Assembly (NCBI GenBank): GCA_038148755.1
Contig: JAYQWA010000001.1
Coordinates: 1-64,000, forward strand
Length of the DNA: 64,000 nt
Reading direction: 5' to 3'
Source: UBA5109 sp038148755
Lineage (GTDB): Bacteria; Pseudomonadota; Gammaproteobacteria; Pseudomonadales; Pseudohongiellaceae
The notes under the pieces are model-generated. The model had not been told where the DNA came from. It worked only from the letters and a program-made list of their open reading frames with translations, and did no database searches. A program made the translations under genes and the position numbers. Shown here in pieces: positions 50,489 through 59,648 of this stretch. Position 1 is the stretch's first letter; each line of letters begins with the position of its first letter.

Positions 50489-52009
50489 ATGACTCAAAAC
50501 GCTAATTTTTTCTTAAGCCTGCAACAAGGCATTCAATCTTCCCCAAACAAGCCCTGTATTACCGGGCCCGATTTTTCTGAGCTCAGCTATGCTGAGCTTG
50601 AAAACTTGAGCGCTCAAGCTGCGAACCTGTTAAAAGATATTGGGATTAAAGCCGGAGCCAGGATACTGGTACAAACACCAAAAACCTCTCTTGGTGTTGC
50701 GTTTTATCTGGCCTGCCTGCGAGCAGGTGCTATCTATGTACCGCTCAACATTGCTTACACCCTTGAAGAACTGGATTATTTCATCAGTGATACTGAACCC
50801 GACCTTTTTGTTTGTGACTCCGCCAAGAGAGGAGCGCTGCAAGATTTATTTTCAAAACATGCTATTCCAAACGTGCTTGAATTAGATGCCTCGGGTCAGG
50901 GTAGCTTACTTGATCAATTAAAGCGTTATCCGGCAGATCATGAAATTGTTCCGGTTGCTACTGATGATACGGCGGTCATTCTTTATACTTCTGGTACTAC
51001 CGGCAAGCCCAAGGGAGCAATGCTTAGTCATGGCAATCTTGACAGTAATGCCCGCAGCCTCTTTGAAATCTGGGGCTGGCAAAAAGATGATGTGCTGATA
51101 CATGCTTTACCCATTTTTCATATACACGGTCTTTTCGTTGCCCTGCATTTATCCCTGCTCGGCGGTACCAGCATGCTGTTTCTATCCCGCTTTGATGCTG
51201 AACAGATTATTCAACTTATCCCCCAGGCAACCGTGCTTATGGGCGTGCCGACCTTTTATACCCGCCTGTTAAAGCAAGAAGCCTTAAACCCCGAACGGTG
51301 CAAGAACATGCGACTTTTCGTTTCCGGCTCCGCCCCTTTGCTGGAAGAAACTTTCAATGACTTTGCCGAGCGTAGTGGACACCGTATTCTGGAGCGCTAT
51401 GGCATGTCTGAGACCGGTATGCTGATGTCCAACCCTTTGGACGGAGAACGGGTTCCCGGTACAGTTGGATTTGCCTTGCCTGGTGTCAGTTATCGGGTCT
51501 GTGATGATGAAGGCAATACAGTAAAACCTGGTGCTATTGGTACTTTACAGGTCAAGGGGCCCAACGTTTTTAAAGGCTACTGGCGTAACCCGGAAAAAAC
51601 CCAACAGGAATTCAGCGATGGTTTTTTTATCACCGGTGACATGGTTAATGAAGGTAATGATGGCCGTATCAGTATCGTTGGCAGGAATAAGGATTTAATT
51701 ATCTCGGGTGGCTATAACGTTTACCCGAAAGAAGTTGAACTGGTCATGGATGAGTTTGCCGAAGTATCTGAAAGTGCTGTCATCGGCGTACACCACCCGG
51801 ATTTTGGTGAAGCCGTGGTTGCCGTTATCGTGCCGTCAAATCCTGATCAAAATCTGGATGAGTCAGCCATGATTGGCGCCCTGAAAGATCAGCTGGCATC
51901 CTACAAGGTGCCCAAGAAAATACTGGTCAAAGATGAACTGCCACGAAACACCATGGGCAAAGTGCAGAAAAACCTTTTGCGGGATGAGTACGGCAAGCTG
52001 TTTAGCTGA
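50489..52009 (+). CDS. matB: Malonyl-CoA synthetase (MatB-like acyl-CoA ligase)
   Basis: Class I adenylate-forming enzyme. The 506 residues and specific blocks match MatB, which activates malonate (or methylmalonate) with CoA: ATP loop ILYTSGTTGKPKGAMLSHGN, FVSGSAPLLEETF, GHRILERYGMSETGMLMSNP, DGERVPGTVGFALPGV, DLIISGGYNVYPKEVE and the catalytic Lys in NTMGKVQK. A general acyl-CoA ligase is possible. It interrupts the usual algC-argB neighbourhood and has no Shine-Dalgarno, its leader being a tandem repeat. Confidence 0.85.
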   Translation: MTQNANFFLSLQQGIQSSPNKPCITGPDFSELSYAELENLSAQAANLLKDIGIKAGARILVQTPKTSLGVAFYLACLRAGAIYVPLNIAYTLEELDYFISDTEPDLFVCDSAKRGALQDLFSKHAIPNVLELDASGQGSLLDQLKRYPADHEIVPVATDDTAVILYTSGTTGKPKGAMLSHGNLDSNARSLFEIWGWQKDDVLIHALPIFHIHGLFVALHLSLLGGTSMLFLSRFDAEQIIQLIPQATVLMGVPTFYTRLLKQEALNPERCKNMRLFVSGSAPLLEETFNDFAERSGHRILERYGMSETGMLMSNPLDGERVPGTVGFALPGVSYRVCDDEGNTVKPGAIGTLQVKGPNVFKGYWRNPEKTQQEFSDGFFITGDMVNEGNDGRISIVGRNKDLIISGGYNVYPKEVELVMDEFAEVSESAVIGVHHPDFGEAVVAVIVPSNPDQNLDESAMIGALKDQLASYKVPKKILVKDELPRNTMGKVQKNLLRDEYGKLFS

Positions 52010-52204
52010 TCCGTCAGAATAGTCTCGCAGATGAGGAACGTTATTGTGAGTAAACACGACTTTCTTTGACCAGAATATTCCTACAGACTCATCTTTAAAA
52101 CTCTTCTAATTTATCGCATTGCTTTGCAAGACTGAAATATTTCCTTATAATTCAGCAAGCTATAAGTTAGTAAGTATTCGCTTATTTTTTCAGTTGGAAA
52201 TTTT

Positions 52205-53116
52205 ATGACGCTTGATCTGGACGCAGCCAATAATATAGCCGGTGTTCTCACAGAGGCACTGCCATATATTCAGCGCTTCACTGGCAAAACCATTGTCGTC
52301 AAATACGGCGGCAATGCCATGACAGATGAAACACTGAAGAACAGTTTCGCCCGCGATATTGTGCTGATGAAGCTGGTCGGTATGCACCCTATTGTTGTCC
52401 ATGGTGGTGGACCACAAATAGGTTCACTGCTGGAAAAACTGGATATTAAAAGTAATTTCGTTGATGGCATGCGTGTCACTGACAGCGCCACCATGGATGT
52501 TGTGGAAATGGTACTTGGTGGCCTGGTAAACAAGGATATTGTTTCCCTGTTAAACAAAAATGGCGGCAAAGCCATCGGTTTAACCGGTAAAGATGGCGAC
52601 TTTATCCGTGCCAGAAAATTAAAAATGTCACGTCAGACCCCTGAAATGCAGGCGCCTGAAATTATTGATATCGGCCATGTCGGCGAAGTGGAAAGCATTA
52701 ACCCTGAAATCATTGCCATGATTACTCAGAGTAATTTTATTCCTGTGATCGCGCCTATCGGCACCGGGGAAGACGGCTCATCCTATAACATCAATGCTGA
52801 CCTTGTTGCCGGTAAACTGGCGCAACTGGTGCAGGCAGAAAAACTGGTGTTATTAACCAATATTGCTGGCGTGCAGGATAAAGACGGCAATGTCCTGACC
52901 GGCTTAAGCACGCATGAAGTTGATGAACTGATTGCAGACGGCACTATCCACGGTGGCATGCTGCCGAAAATACGCTGCGCGCTAGATGCCGTTAATTCCG
53001 GTGTTAAAAGTGCACAGATCATTGATGGGCGGGTGCCCCATGCCGTTTTGCTGGAAATATTCACCAATAAAGGCATCGGCACCCAGATCAGCAACCGGCT
53101 TGAGTCTAAAAACTGA
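52205..53116 (+). CDS. argB: Acetylglutamate kinase
   Basis: Second step of arginine synthesis, phosphorylating N-acetylglutamate. 303 residues. Family blocks: IVVKYGGNAMTDETLKNSFA, IVVHGGGPQIGSLLEKL, FVDGMRVTDSATMDVVEMVL, AIGLTGKDGDFI and the ATP-site region GTGEDGSSYNINADLVAG. The C-terminal DGRVPHAVLLEIFTNKGIGT is typical, and the protein is of the arginine-sensitive length class. It is followed 14 bases later by slmA. The 195 bases upstream, free of genes, likely contain its promoter. Confidence 0.96.
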   Translation: MTLDLDAANNIAGVLTEALPYIQRFTGKTIVVKYGGNAMTDETLKNSFARDIVLMKLVGMHPIVVHGGGPQIGSLLEKLDIKSNFVDGMRVTDSATMDVVEMVLGGLVNKDIVSLLNKNGGKAIGLTGKDGDFIRARKLKMSRQTPEMQAPEIIDIGHVGEVESINPEIIAMITQSNFIPVIAPIGTGEDGSSYNINADLVAGKLAQLVQAEKLVLLTNIAGVQDKDGNVLTGLSTHEVDELIADGTIHGGMLPKIRCALDAVNSGVKSAQIIDGRVPHAVLLEIFTNKGIGTQISNRLESKN

Positions 53117-53130
53117 TTCGGAAATCCGTT

Positions 53131-53727
53131 ATGGCAAGCAACGACAAAATCTCCCGCCGCGATCATATCCTGCAAGTGCTTGCCCAGATGTTGCAGGACA
53201 ACCCTGGCGGGCGTATTACCACCGCAACCTTGGCCGATAAAGTCGGCGTTTCCGAGGCTGCGCTTTATCGCCATTTTCCCAGCAAAGCCAGAATGTTCGA
53301 GGGTTTGATTAACTTTATCGATACAACCCTCTTTTCCCGCATAAGCCGCATCATCAATGAAGAAAGTTCGGCCTTAACCCAATGTGAAAAAGTTCTGTTT
53401 TTAACCCTGACCTTCGCCGAAAAAAACCCGGGCATTACCCGTGTACTTAATGGTGACGCTCTGTCCGGGGAACCGGAGCGCCTGCGTGCCCAGGTCAGTC
53501 AGATTTTTGACCGCCTGGAAACACAGCTAAAACAGTTAATGCGCGAAGCAGAACTCAAGGAAGGCTTAAGAACCAGGCAGACAACAACGGCAACAGCCAA
53601 TCTGTTACTGGCTTATACCGAAGGAAAAATTTCACAATACGTGAGAACTGATTTCAAGCGTTTGCCCACCGAGGGCTGGGCAGATCAGTGGTTATTACTG
53701 AAAACAAATTTATTCTATACCCCGTAA
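53131..53727 (+). CDS. slmA: Nucleoid occlusion factor SlmA (TetR family)
   Basis: SlmA binds chromosomal sites and blocks FtsZ ring assembly over unsegregated DNA. The 198-residue protein has an N-terminal TetR HTH (RITTATLADKVGVSEAALYR, then HFPSKARMFEGLINFID), followed by IFDRLETQLKQLMREAELKE. Length matches SlmA of E. coli. Its position next to argB and pyrE is the usual one. The 3' end overlaps convergent pyrE by 13 bases. Confidence 0.95.
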   Translation: MASNDKISRRDHILQVLAQMLQDNPGGRITTATLADKVGVSEAALYRHFPSKARMFEGLINFIDTTLFSRISRIINEESSALTQCEKVLFLTLTFAEKNPGITRVLNGDALSGEPERLRAQVSQIFDRLETQLKQLMREAELKEGLRTRQTTTATANLLLAYTEGKISQYVRTDFKRLPTEGWADQWLLLKTNLFYTP

Positions 53728-54362
53728 GCCTCTTTATAAGCCTGCATGGGCTGCAGGTATTCCTCTAGGCCAGTTCCTTCGCCAAGACTGAGATAGTCCA
53801 GGATTTGCTCGAGATTGATGATGCTGATTACCGGCATATCGTAATCCGTTTCAATTTCCTGAATGGCAGACAGCTCACCCTGCCCCTTCTCCTGTCGATC
53901 CAGCGCTACAACAACCCCTGTTGCTTCAGCTCCGGCATCTTCAACTAACCCCATGACTTCACGGATAGCCGTGCCTGCCGTTATGACATCATCAATAATC
54001 AAGACCCGTCCTTTTAGAGGAGCGCCCACAATATTCCCGCCTTCACCATGATCCTTGGCCTCTTTGCGGTTGAAACAAAAGGGCTTGTTAATGCCAAAGT
54101 CCTGGCTCAAAGCGATGGCGGTAGTCGCCACCAGAGGGATGCCTTTATAGGCTGGGCCAAACAGGACATCAAAATCCAGATTTGATTCTGCTATGGCAGC
54201 AGCATAACTCCTGCCGACCTGTGCCAGTGAGGCGCCGGAATTGAACAATCCCGCATTAAAAAAATAGGGGCTCTTACGGCCGGATTTCAGGGTAAATTCA
54301 CCGAAGCTCAGAATATCTTCACTGGTGACAAAGTCTAAAAACTCTGTTTGAAAATGTTTCAT
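53715..54362 (-). CDS. pyrE: Orotate phosphoribosyltransferase
   Basis: Converts orotate and PRPP to OMP in pyrimidine synthesis. 215 residues, with FGEFTLKSGRKSPYFFNAGL, LFGPAYKGIPLVATTAIAL, FNRKEAKDHGEGG (the flexible loop) and the PRPP-binding VLIIDDVITAGTAIREVM. It lies one base after rph on the same strand (rph-pyrE operon), the well-known order. It is convergent with slmA. Confidence 0.97.
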   Translation of the reverse strand: MKHFQTEFLDFVTSEDILSFGEFTLKSGRKSPYFFNAGLFNSGASLAQVGRSYAAAIAESNLDFDVLFGPAYKGIPLVATTAIALSQDFGINKPFCFNRKEAKDHGEGGNIVGAPLKGRVLIIDDVITAGTAIREVMGLVEDAGAEATGVVVALDRQEKGQGELSAIQEIETDYDMPVISIINLEQILDYLSLGEGTGLEEYLQPMQAYKEAYGV

Positions 54363-54363
54363 C

Positions 54364-55092
54364 TTATGCGCTCAATGCTTCCTGCTGAACTGAAAACAAT
54401 TGGACAATACCATTTTGTGCGAGCGAGATCAGCTGGCCGAGTTCTTCCGCACTGAACTCTCCATCTTCTCCTGTCCCCTGCAATTCAATAAAGCCACCGT
54501 TACTGGTCATGACTACATTCATGTCCGTTTCTGCACTTGAGTCTTCCAGATAATCGAGATCCAGCACGGGAACACCTTTATAAATGCCAACCGATACTGA
54601 TGCAATCATCTGCTTTAAAGGATCCTGCTTGATAAGCCCCTGCTCCCGCATCATCGCCAGAGCATCAACCAGAGCAACGCAGGCGCCGGTGATTGAAGCA
54701 GTGCGAGTGCCGCCATCGGCCTGAATGACATCACAATCTATTTTTATTGTGTTCTCTCCCAGTTTCGCCATATCAACAGCGGCCCGCAATGAACGACCGA
54801 TTAAACGCTGAATTTCCTGTGTCCGTCCGCTTTGCTTGCCTCTGGCGGCTTCACGGTCCATACGCGAACCCGTGGAACGGGGTAACATGCCATACTCTGC
54901 TGTTACCCAGCCCTGGCCCTTGCCCTTCAAAAACCTTGGAACACTGGCTTCCACACTGGCCGTACACAGGACTTTGGTATCACCAAACTCAACCAATACT
55001 GACCCTTCAGCATGCTTCGTATAGTGTCTTGTAATTTTGATTTCGCGTATTGCGTCAGCAGCTCTGCCACTGGGACGACTAAAGTCAGACAT
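54364..55092 (-). CDS. rph: Ribonuclease PH
   Basis: Phosphorolytic 3'-exoribonuclease that trims tRNA 3' ends. The 242-residue protein begins MSDFSRPSGRAADAIREIKI, with SVLVEFGDTKVLCTASVE, RSTGSRMDREAARGKQSGRT and CDVIQADGGTRTASITGACV as diagnostic blocks; the phosphate-binding Arg and the Asp of the active site are retained. It is intact, unlike the frameshifted rph of E. coli K-12. First gene of rph-pyrE, divergent from yicC. Confidence 0.97.
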   Translation of the reverse strand: MSDFSRPSGRAADAIREIKITRHYTKHAEGSVLVEFGDTKVLCTASVEASVPRFLKGKGQGWVTAEYGMLPRSTGSRMDREAARGKQSGRTQEIQRLIGRSLRAAVDMAKLGENTIKIDCDVIQADGGTRTASITGACVALVDALAMMREQGLIKQDPLKQMIASVSVGIYKGVPVLDLDYLEDSSAETDMNVVMTSNGGFIELQGTGEDGEFSAEELGQLISLAQNGIVQLFSVQQEALSA

Positions 55093-55237
55093 AAAATCCC
55101 CAATTAATATTGTATGAACACTTCTCTTGCTTTCACGCTTTCATTGTAAAGGCTGGACTCTCATCTGGAAATGAATTTTATAAAATGGGGTAAATCAGCT
55201 ATAGTGCAAGCCTTGATTTTTGGCACCGAGCAGTAAT

Positions 55238-56101
55238 ATGACACAAAGTATGACGGCCTTTGCGCGACAGCAGGCCGAACAGGAATGGGGCACTTTGGTT
55301 TGGGAAATTCGCTCCGTCAACCACCGCTATCTCGAAACGAATATCAGGCTACCCGAATCATTGCGAGCAGCTGAAGGAGCTTGCCGGGATTTGCTGCGAA
55401 AAAGCCTAAGCAGAGGCAAAGTGGATGCACAATTAAAATTCAGCCCTAATGTAGCAGCGGCATCCATCAGCGTTAATCAGGCTCTGCTTGCACAAATTAC
55501 GACCGCGAATGCGGAAATAGCCAGTATCATGCCTGACTTACAGCAACCCACAATGCTTGATGTACTGCGCTGGCCCGGTATCGTGCAGGAAAGCGAACAG
55601 GATGCCAAAGCCATCGAAACAGCACTTATCGATTTATTTAAAGATTGCCTGCAGAGCTTACAGGAACAAAGACAGAAGGAAGGCGCTCATTTAAAAAGCT
55701 TTATTGAACAGCGGCTGGATAGTATTGCAACAATCGTTGACGATATAAAAAGCGCGATGCCTGATATCCTGCAAAATCAAAAAAACAAGCTTAAAGAAAC
55801 GCTGGCAGAATTATCTGAAACTCTGGAGCCAACCCGATTGGAACAGGAAATTGTCCTGCTGGCACAAAAAGCGGATATCTCTGAAGAAACTGACCGCCTG
55901 CAGGCCCACCTGCAGGAGGTAAGGAATATACTTCAGCAAGCTGGCACCGTTGGTCGCAAACTGGACTTTTTGATGCAGGAGCTGAACCGGGAAGCCAATA
56001 CCATTTGCTCAAAAGCAGTTGTCATTGAAACCACCCTGAATGCCGTTGAACTCAAGGTATTGATTGAGCAAATGCGTGAACAAATACAAAATATTGAATA
56101 A
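55238..56101 (+). CDS. yicC: YicC family endoribonuclease/RNA-associated protein
   Basis: YicC-type proteins are conserved RNases or RNase-associated factors. The ATG at 55238 gives MTQSMTAFARQQ and 287 residues, the E. coli length; the TTG at 55220 is rejected. N-domain: WEIRSVNHRYLETNIRLPES. C-domain (DUF1732): LEQEIVLLAQKADISEETDR, LQAHLQEVRNIL, GRKLDFLMQELNREANTICS. Divergent from rph and 15 bases ahead of gmk, the standard neighbour. Confidence 0.95.
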   Translation: MTQSMTAFARQQAEQEWGTLVWEIRSVNHRYLETNIRLPESLRAAEGACRDLLRKSLSRGKVDAQLKFSPNVAAASISVNQALLAQITTANAEIASIMPDLQQPTMLDVLRWPGIVQESEQDAKAIETALIDLFKDCLQSLQEQRQKEGAHLKSFIEQRLDSIATIVDDIKSAMPDILQNQKNKLKETLAELSETLEPTRLEQEIVLLAQKADISEETDRLQAHLQEVRNILQQAGTVGRKLDFLMQELNREANTICSKAVVIETTLNAVELKVLIEQMREQIQNIE

Positions 56102-56116
56102 CTGGCGCAACATCTT

Positions 56117-56749
56117 ATGTCTGCAGGTTCTCTTTTCCTGATTTCTGCTCCTTCAGGGGCAGGTAAAACATCTCTGGTAGATGCCCTAATAAAAGCTGCT
56201 GATAACGGAAAGCAGCAAAAGCTTTGCGTTTCTGTTTCTCACACCACTCGCCCCAAACGACCGGGGGAAGTCGATGGCACCAATTATCACTTTATCAGTC
56301 CACAGGCTTTTTCCCGAATGGTGACACAAGGGGATTTTCTGGAACATGCAGAAGTCTTCGGCAACTATTACGGAACTTCTAAAGCCTGGGTCAGTGAACG
56401 TTTGCAACAAGGCTGGAATGTCATTCTGGAAATTGACTGGCAGGGAGCAGCTCAGGTCAAACAAATCATGCCGGAAAGTGTCAGTATTTTTATTCTACCG
56501 CCTTCGCTAGAAGCATTACGCGCAAGGCTGACATCCAGAGGACAGGATGATACAGACACCATTGAAAAACGCATGGCTGAAGCGGTTAACGAATTATCCC
56601 ATTATCAGCAGGCCGATTATTTGCTGGTGAATGATGACTTTGAACTCGCTCTGTCACGACTGCAGGCTATTATTGCCCATGGCCACTATCAGCCATCTGC
56701 CACAGAGCAGGCTGCCATCGATGCTTTGCTGCAAAGCCTGCTACCATAA
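56117..56749 (+). CDS. gmk: Guanylate kinase
   Basis: Phosphorylates GMP to GDP. The 210 residues carry the P-loop LFLISAPSGAGKTSLVDALI, the GMP-binding SVSHTTRPKRPGEVDGTNYH, FLEHAEVFGNYYGTSKAWV, EIDWQGAAQVKQ and LTSRGQDDTDTIEKRM (lid). Second gene of the yicC-gmk-rpoZ-spoT row, 83 bases before rpoZ. Confidence 0.97.
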   Translation: MSAGSLFLISAPSGAGKTSLVDALIKAADNGKQQKLCVSVSHTTRPKRPGEVDGTNYHFISPQAFSRMVTQGDFLEHAEVFGNYYGTSKAWVSERLQQGWNVILEIDWQGAAQVKQIMPESVSIFILPPSLEALRARLTSRGQDDTDTIEKRMAEAVNELSHYQQADYLLVNDDFELALSRLQAIIAHGHYQPSATEQAAIDALLQSLLP

Positions 56750-56832
56750 TTCCCATAAACACTTTATAATTACTGCCCCCTGCAAGTTCAGGGCTTTAAT
56801 TAAACTGCTCGCAAAGCTACACAGGATATAAA

Positions 56833-57228
56833 ATGGCTCGAATTACTGTTGAAGATTGTCTGGAACATGTAGAAAACCGCTTTGAGTTGGTCATGGTTGC
56901 CAGCAAGCGTGCCCGTCAGATTCAAACCGGCGGCAAAGATCCTCTAGTCTCTGAAGACAACGACAAACCTACCGTTTTGGCTTTACGTGAAATCGCGCAA
57001 GATCTTGTGAATGCTTCAATTTTAATTGATACTGCTCAGGAAGAAGCACAAGCAAGCGTTGCAGCTTTAGATAGTGCGGAATCTGCTGTAACTGAGGAAG
57101 GTGCTTTAATTACACCTAAAAATGATATTTCTATTGAAGACGCCATGGATGCAGAGCTAGTACCTGAAGAAACCGAAGAGCCGGGTAACTCTGGTGATAT
57201 CGATGGAGACAGCGAAGAACAGCAGTAA
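56833..57228 (+). CDS. rpoZ: RNA polymerase omega subunit, with extended acidic C-terminus
   Basis: Omega helps assemble RNA polymerase and forms part of ppGpp binding site 1. The first 60-65 residues are canonical (MARITVEDCLEHVENRFELV, MVASKRARQIQTGGKDPLV, KPTVLALREIAQ). The protein has 131 residues instead of about 90; the extra 50 or so are acidic and probably disordered (MDAELVPEETEEPGNSGDID). The usual MAR start needed for ppGpp binding is preserved. It lies between gmk and spoT, as in E. coli, with spoT 26 bases downstream. Confidence 0.96.
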   Translation: MARITVEDCLEHVENRFELVMVASKRARQIQTGGKDPLVSEDNDKPTVLALREIAQDLVNASILIDTAQEEAQASVAALDSAESAVTEEGALITPKNDISIEDAMDAELVPEETEEPGNSGDIDGDSEEQQ

Positions 57229-57254
57229 GGCCAGCCAGCCTAGCCTCTACTGCC

Positions 57255-59390
57255 GTGGAGGCTACCATTAACAGCTTCAATGACACTATTGACGTTCTGG
57301 CGAAAAGCCTGACTGAGTATCTTGAGGCTGACCAAGTCAACCTGATCAAACGTGCCTATTATTACGCCGAACAGGCACATGATGGGCAGTTGCGTATTTC
57401 CGGCTCTCCCTATGTTACCCACCCTCTGGCAGTCGCCGGCATATTGCGCGAGATGCACATGGACCATCAAAGCGTTGCTGCTGCCATGCTGCATGATGTT
57501 ATTGAAGATACCGGTCTGACCAAGGAAGCCATTTCCAGTCAATTTGGCAGTTCTGTTGCTGACATCGTTGATGGCGTCAGCAAATTAAACAGGATTGAAT
57601 TCAGCACACATGCCGAGGCTCAGGCCGAAAACTTTCAAAAAATGGCACTGGCCATGGCCAAGGACATTCGCGTTATTCTGGTAAAGCTGGCTGACCGCAT
57701 GCATAACATGCGAACACTTTCTGCACTGCAACCGGAAAAACAACGCCGCATCGCCCGCGAAACCCTGGACATTTATGCACCAATTGCCAACCGGCTTGGT
57801 ATGAATAATATGCGTATTGAGTTTGAAGAAAGAGGCTTTGCTGCCCTCTACCCCATGCGTGCGCGCAGGCTGGAAGCTGCGGTTAAAAGTATTGCGGGCA
57901 ACCGTAAAGAAATTGTCCAGCAAATCGAAAATGCACTGACAGCCTGCTTGCAACGGGAAAACCTGCCGGGCAGAGTTGTAGGTCGGGAAAAGCATATTTA
58001 CAGTATTTATAAAAAAATGCGTGAAAAGCGCATTTCTTTTCGTGAGATCACTGACGTTTTTGCTTTTCGTATTATCACCGACCAGGTCGATAGCTGTTAT
58101 CGGATTCTTGGAGCCGTTCACAACCTTTACAAACCAGTACCCGGACGGTTCAAGGACTATATCGCCATACCGAAAGTAAATGGCTACCAATCATTGCATA
58201 CTACTCTTTTTAGCATCCATGCGATTCCCATAGAAATTCAGATTCGTACGGAAGATATGGAAGCCATGGCAAACAACGGGATTGCCGCACACTGGCTGTA
58301 TAAGTCAGAGCAGGAAATGCCGAATCAAAGCCATATCCGGGCCAGACAATGGGTACAGGACCTGCTGGAAATGCAAAAGCAGGCGGGCGATTCCCAGGAG
58401 TTTATCGAACATGTAAAAACCGATTTATTCCCTGATGAAATTTATGTGTTTACCCCCAAAGGTGCCATTCTGGAACTACCTGCCGGTTCAACCGCTGTGG
58501 ATTTTGCCTATGCCGTACATACCGATGTCGGAAATTCCTGTGTTGCCTGTCGTATCAACCGTCGCCTGGCGCCATTAAGTCAGGTTTTACAAAGTGGCCA
58601 GACGGTGGAAATTATAGCCTCCGGTTCCTATCCGAACCCGGCATGGCTGAATTTTGTCGTCACCGGCAAAGCCCGCAGCAATATCAGACACTTCCTGAAA
58701 AAACAGCGCCGCTCTGAAGCCATTACCTTGGGCCGACGCTTGCTTAATAAAACTCTTGCCGGTTTTGGCTATAACCTCTCAAACATTCCTAAAAATAAAG
58801 TTGGTGGCTTGCTGGAGGAAACCGACTTCGATGTGCTTGATGATTTGCTTGAGGACATCGGCCTTGGTAATCGCATGGCATATATTGTTGCGCGACGGCT
58901 GCTGCCTGATGATAGTAAAAACCTTCAGGCCTCATGCGAGGACGATGCTGCCCTGGCGATACATGGTGCCGAAGGCATGGTTTTATCGTTTGCCAAATGC
59001 TGTCACCCGATTCCTGGCGACCATATCGTTGGCTACATCAGCTCAGGCAGGGGTATGGTTGTGCATCTTGAAAGTTGTAACAATGTGGCTGAAATACTGG
59101 ACGATCCGAAAAAACACCTGGCCTTACGTTGGGATCCCGTCGTAGAAGGGGAGTTTCCTGTTGAAATACGTGTTGAAATTGAACATCAGCGTGGCCTGAT
59201 AGCCACGCTGGCAAATGCTATTACTTCCTGTGAAGCGAATATCGAAAAGATCAGCACTGCTGATCGTGATGCCCAGTTCAGTATTGTCAATCTGACTATC
59301 AATGTCAGAAACCGGATTCATCTGGCCAATGTGATGAAAAGAGTGCGGGTGATTAAATCTGTTATTAAAGTCAGTCGCCTGAAAAACTAA
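57255..59390 (+). CDS. spoT: Bifunctional (p)ppGpp synthetase/hydrolase SpoT
   Basis: Controls the stringent-response alarmone. The 711-residue protein has an N-terminal HD hydrolase domain (YVTHPLAVAGILREMHMDHQ, AAMLHDVIEDTGLT, LVKLADRMHNMRTL), a synthetase domain (VGREKHIYSIYKKM, ITDVFAFRIITD, GRFKDYIAIPKVNGYQSLHT), a TGS domain (IYVFTPKGAILELPAGSTAV), and a C-terminal zinc-finger/ACT region (CCHPIPGDHIVGYISSGRG). The HD active site is intact, which marks it as SpoT rather than RelA. GTG start at 57255. The E. coli order continues with trmH, which is missing here. Confidence 0.96.
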   Translation: MEATINSFNDTIDVLAKSLTEYLEADQVNLIKRAYYYAEQAHDGQLRISGSPYVTHPLAVAGILREMHMDHQSVAAAMLHDVIEDTGLTKEAISSQFGSSVADIVDGVSKLNRIEFSTHAEAQAENFQKMALAMAKDIRVILVKLADRMHNMRTLSALQPEKQRRIARETLDIYAPIANRLGMNNMRIEFEERGFAALYPMRARRLEAAVKSIAGNRKEIVQQIENALTACLQRENLPGRVVGREKHIYSIYKKMREKRISFREITDVFAFRIITDQVDSCYRILGAVHNLYKPVPGRFKDYIAIPKVNGYQSLHTTLFSIHAIPIEIQIRTEDMEAMANNGIAAHWLYKSEQEMPNQSHIRARQWVQDLLEMQKQAGDSQEFIEHVKTDLFPDEIYVFTPKGAILELPAGSTAVDFAYAVHTDVGNSCVACRINRRLAPLSQVLQSGQTVEIIASGSYPNPAWLNFVVTGKARSNIRHFLKKQRRSEAITLGRRLLNKTLAGFGYNLSNIPKNKVGGLLEETDFDVLDDLLEDIGLGNRMAYIVARRLLPDDSKNLQASCEDDAALAIHGAEGMVLSFAKCCHPIPGDHIVGYISSGRGMVVHLESCNNVAEILDDPKKHLALRWDPVVEGEFPVEIRVEIEHQRGLIATLANAITSCEANIEKISTADRDAQFSIVNLTINVRNRIHLANVMKRVRVIKSVIKVSRLKN

Positions 59391-59648
59391 GGCAATTCTG
59401 GTCAGGCATTTATTTATAGACGCTGGACAGATGAAACTGGTCTAAAATAGCGCTTACTGGTTCGGACATGGTTCTATTGTGATGCCTGCCTGTAATACCT
59501 GTATTGCACTTGTCAATTTTTATCCGCTGATTCTACCGTAAGTCCCTATCAGGGTCACGACTAAAGAAACCAAGAAATAGCCGTGAATTTCCTTGTTTTT
59601 ATAGGCTTGGGGTTAGCGCCCAGTCTGAAAACCACCTAGAATTAAGCC
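59391..59648. other. Gene-free stretch between spoT and recG
   Basis: No gene, terminator with a clear T-tract or recognisable RNA is visible. In enterobacteria trmH lies here and in many pseudomonads a RidA gene; neither is present. The recG promoter presumably lies in it. Confidence 0.6.
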
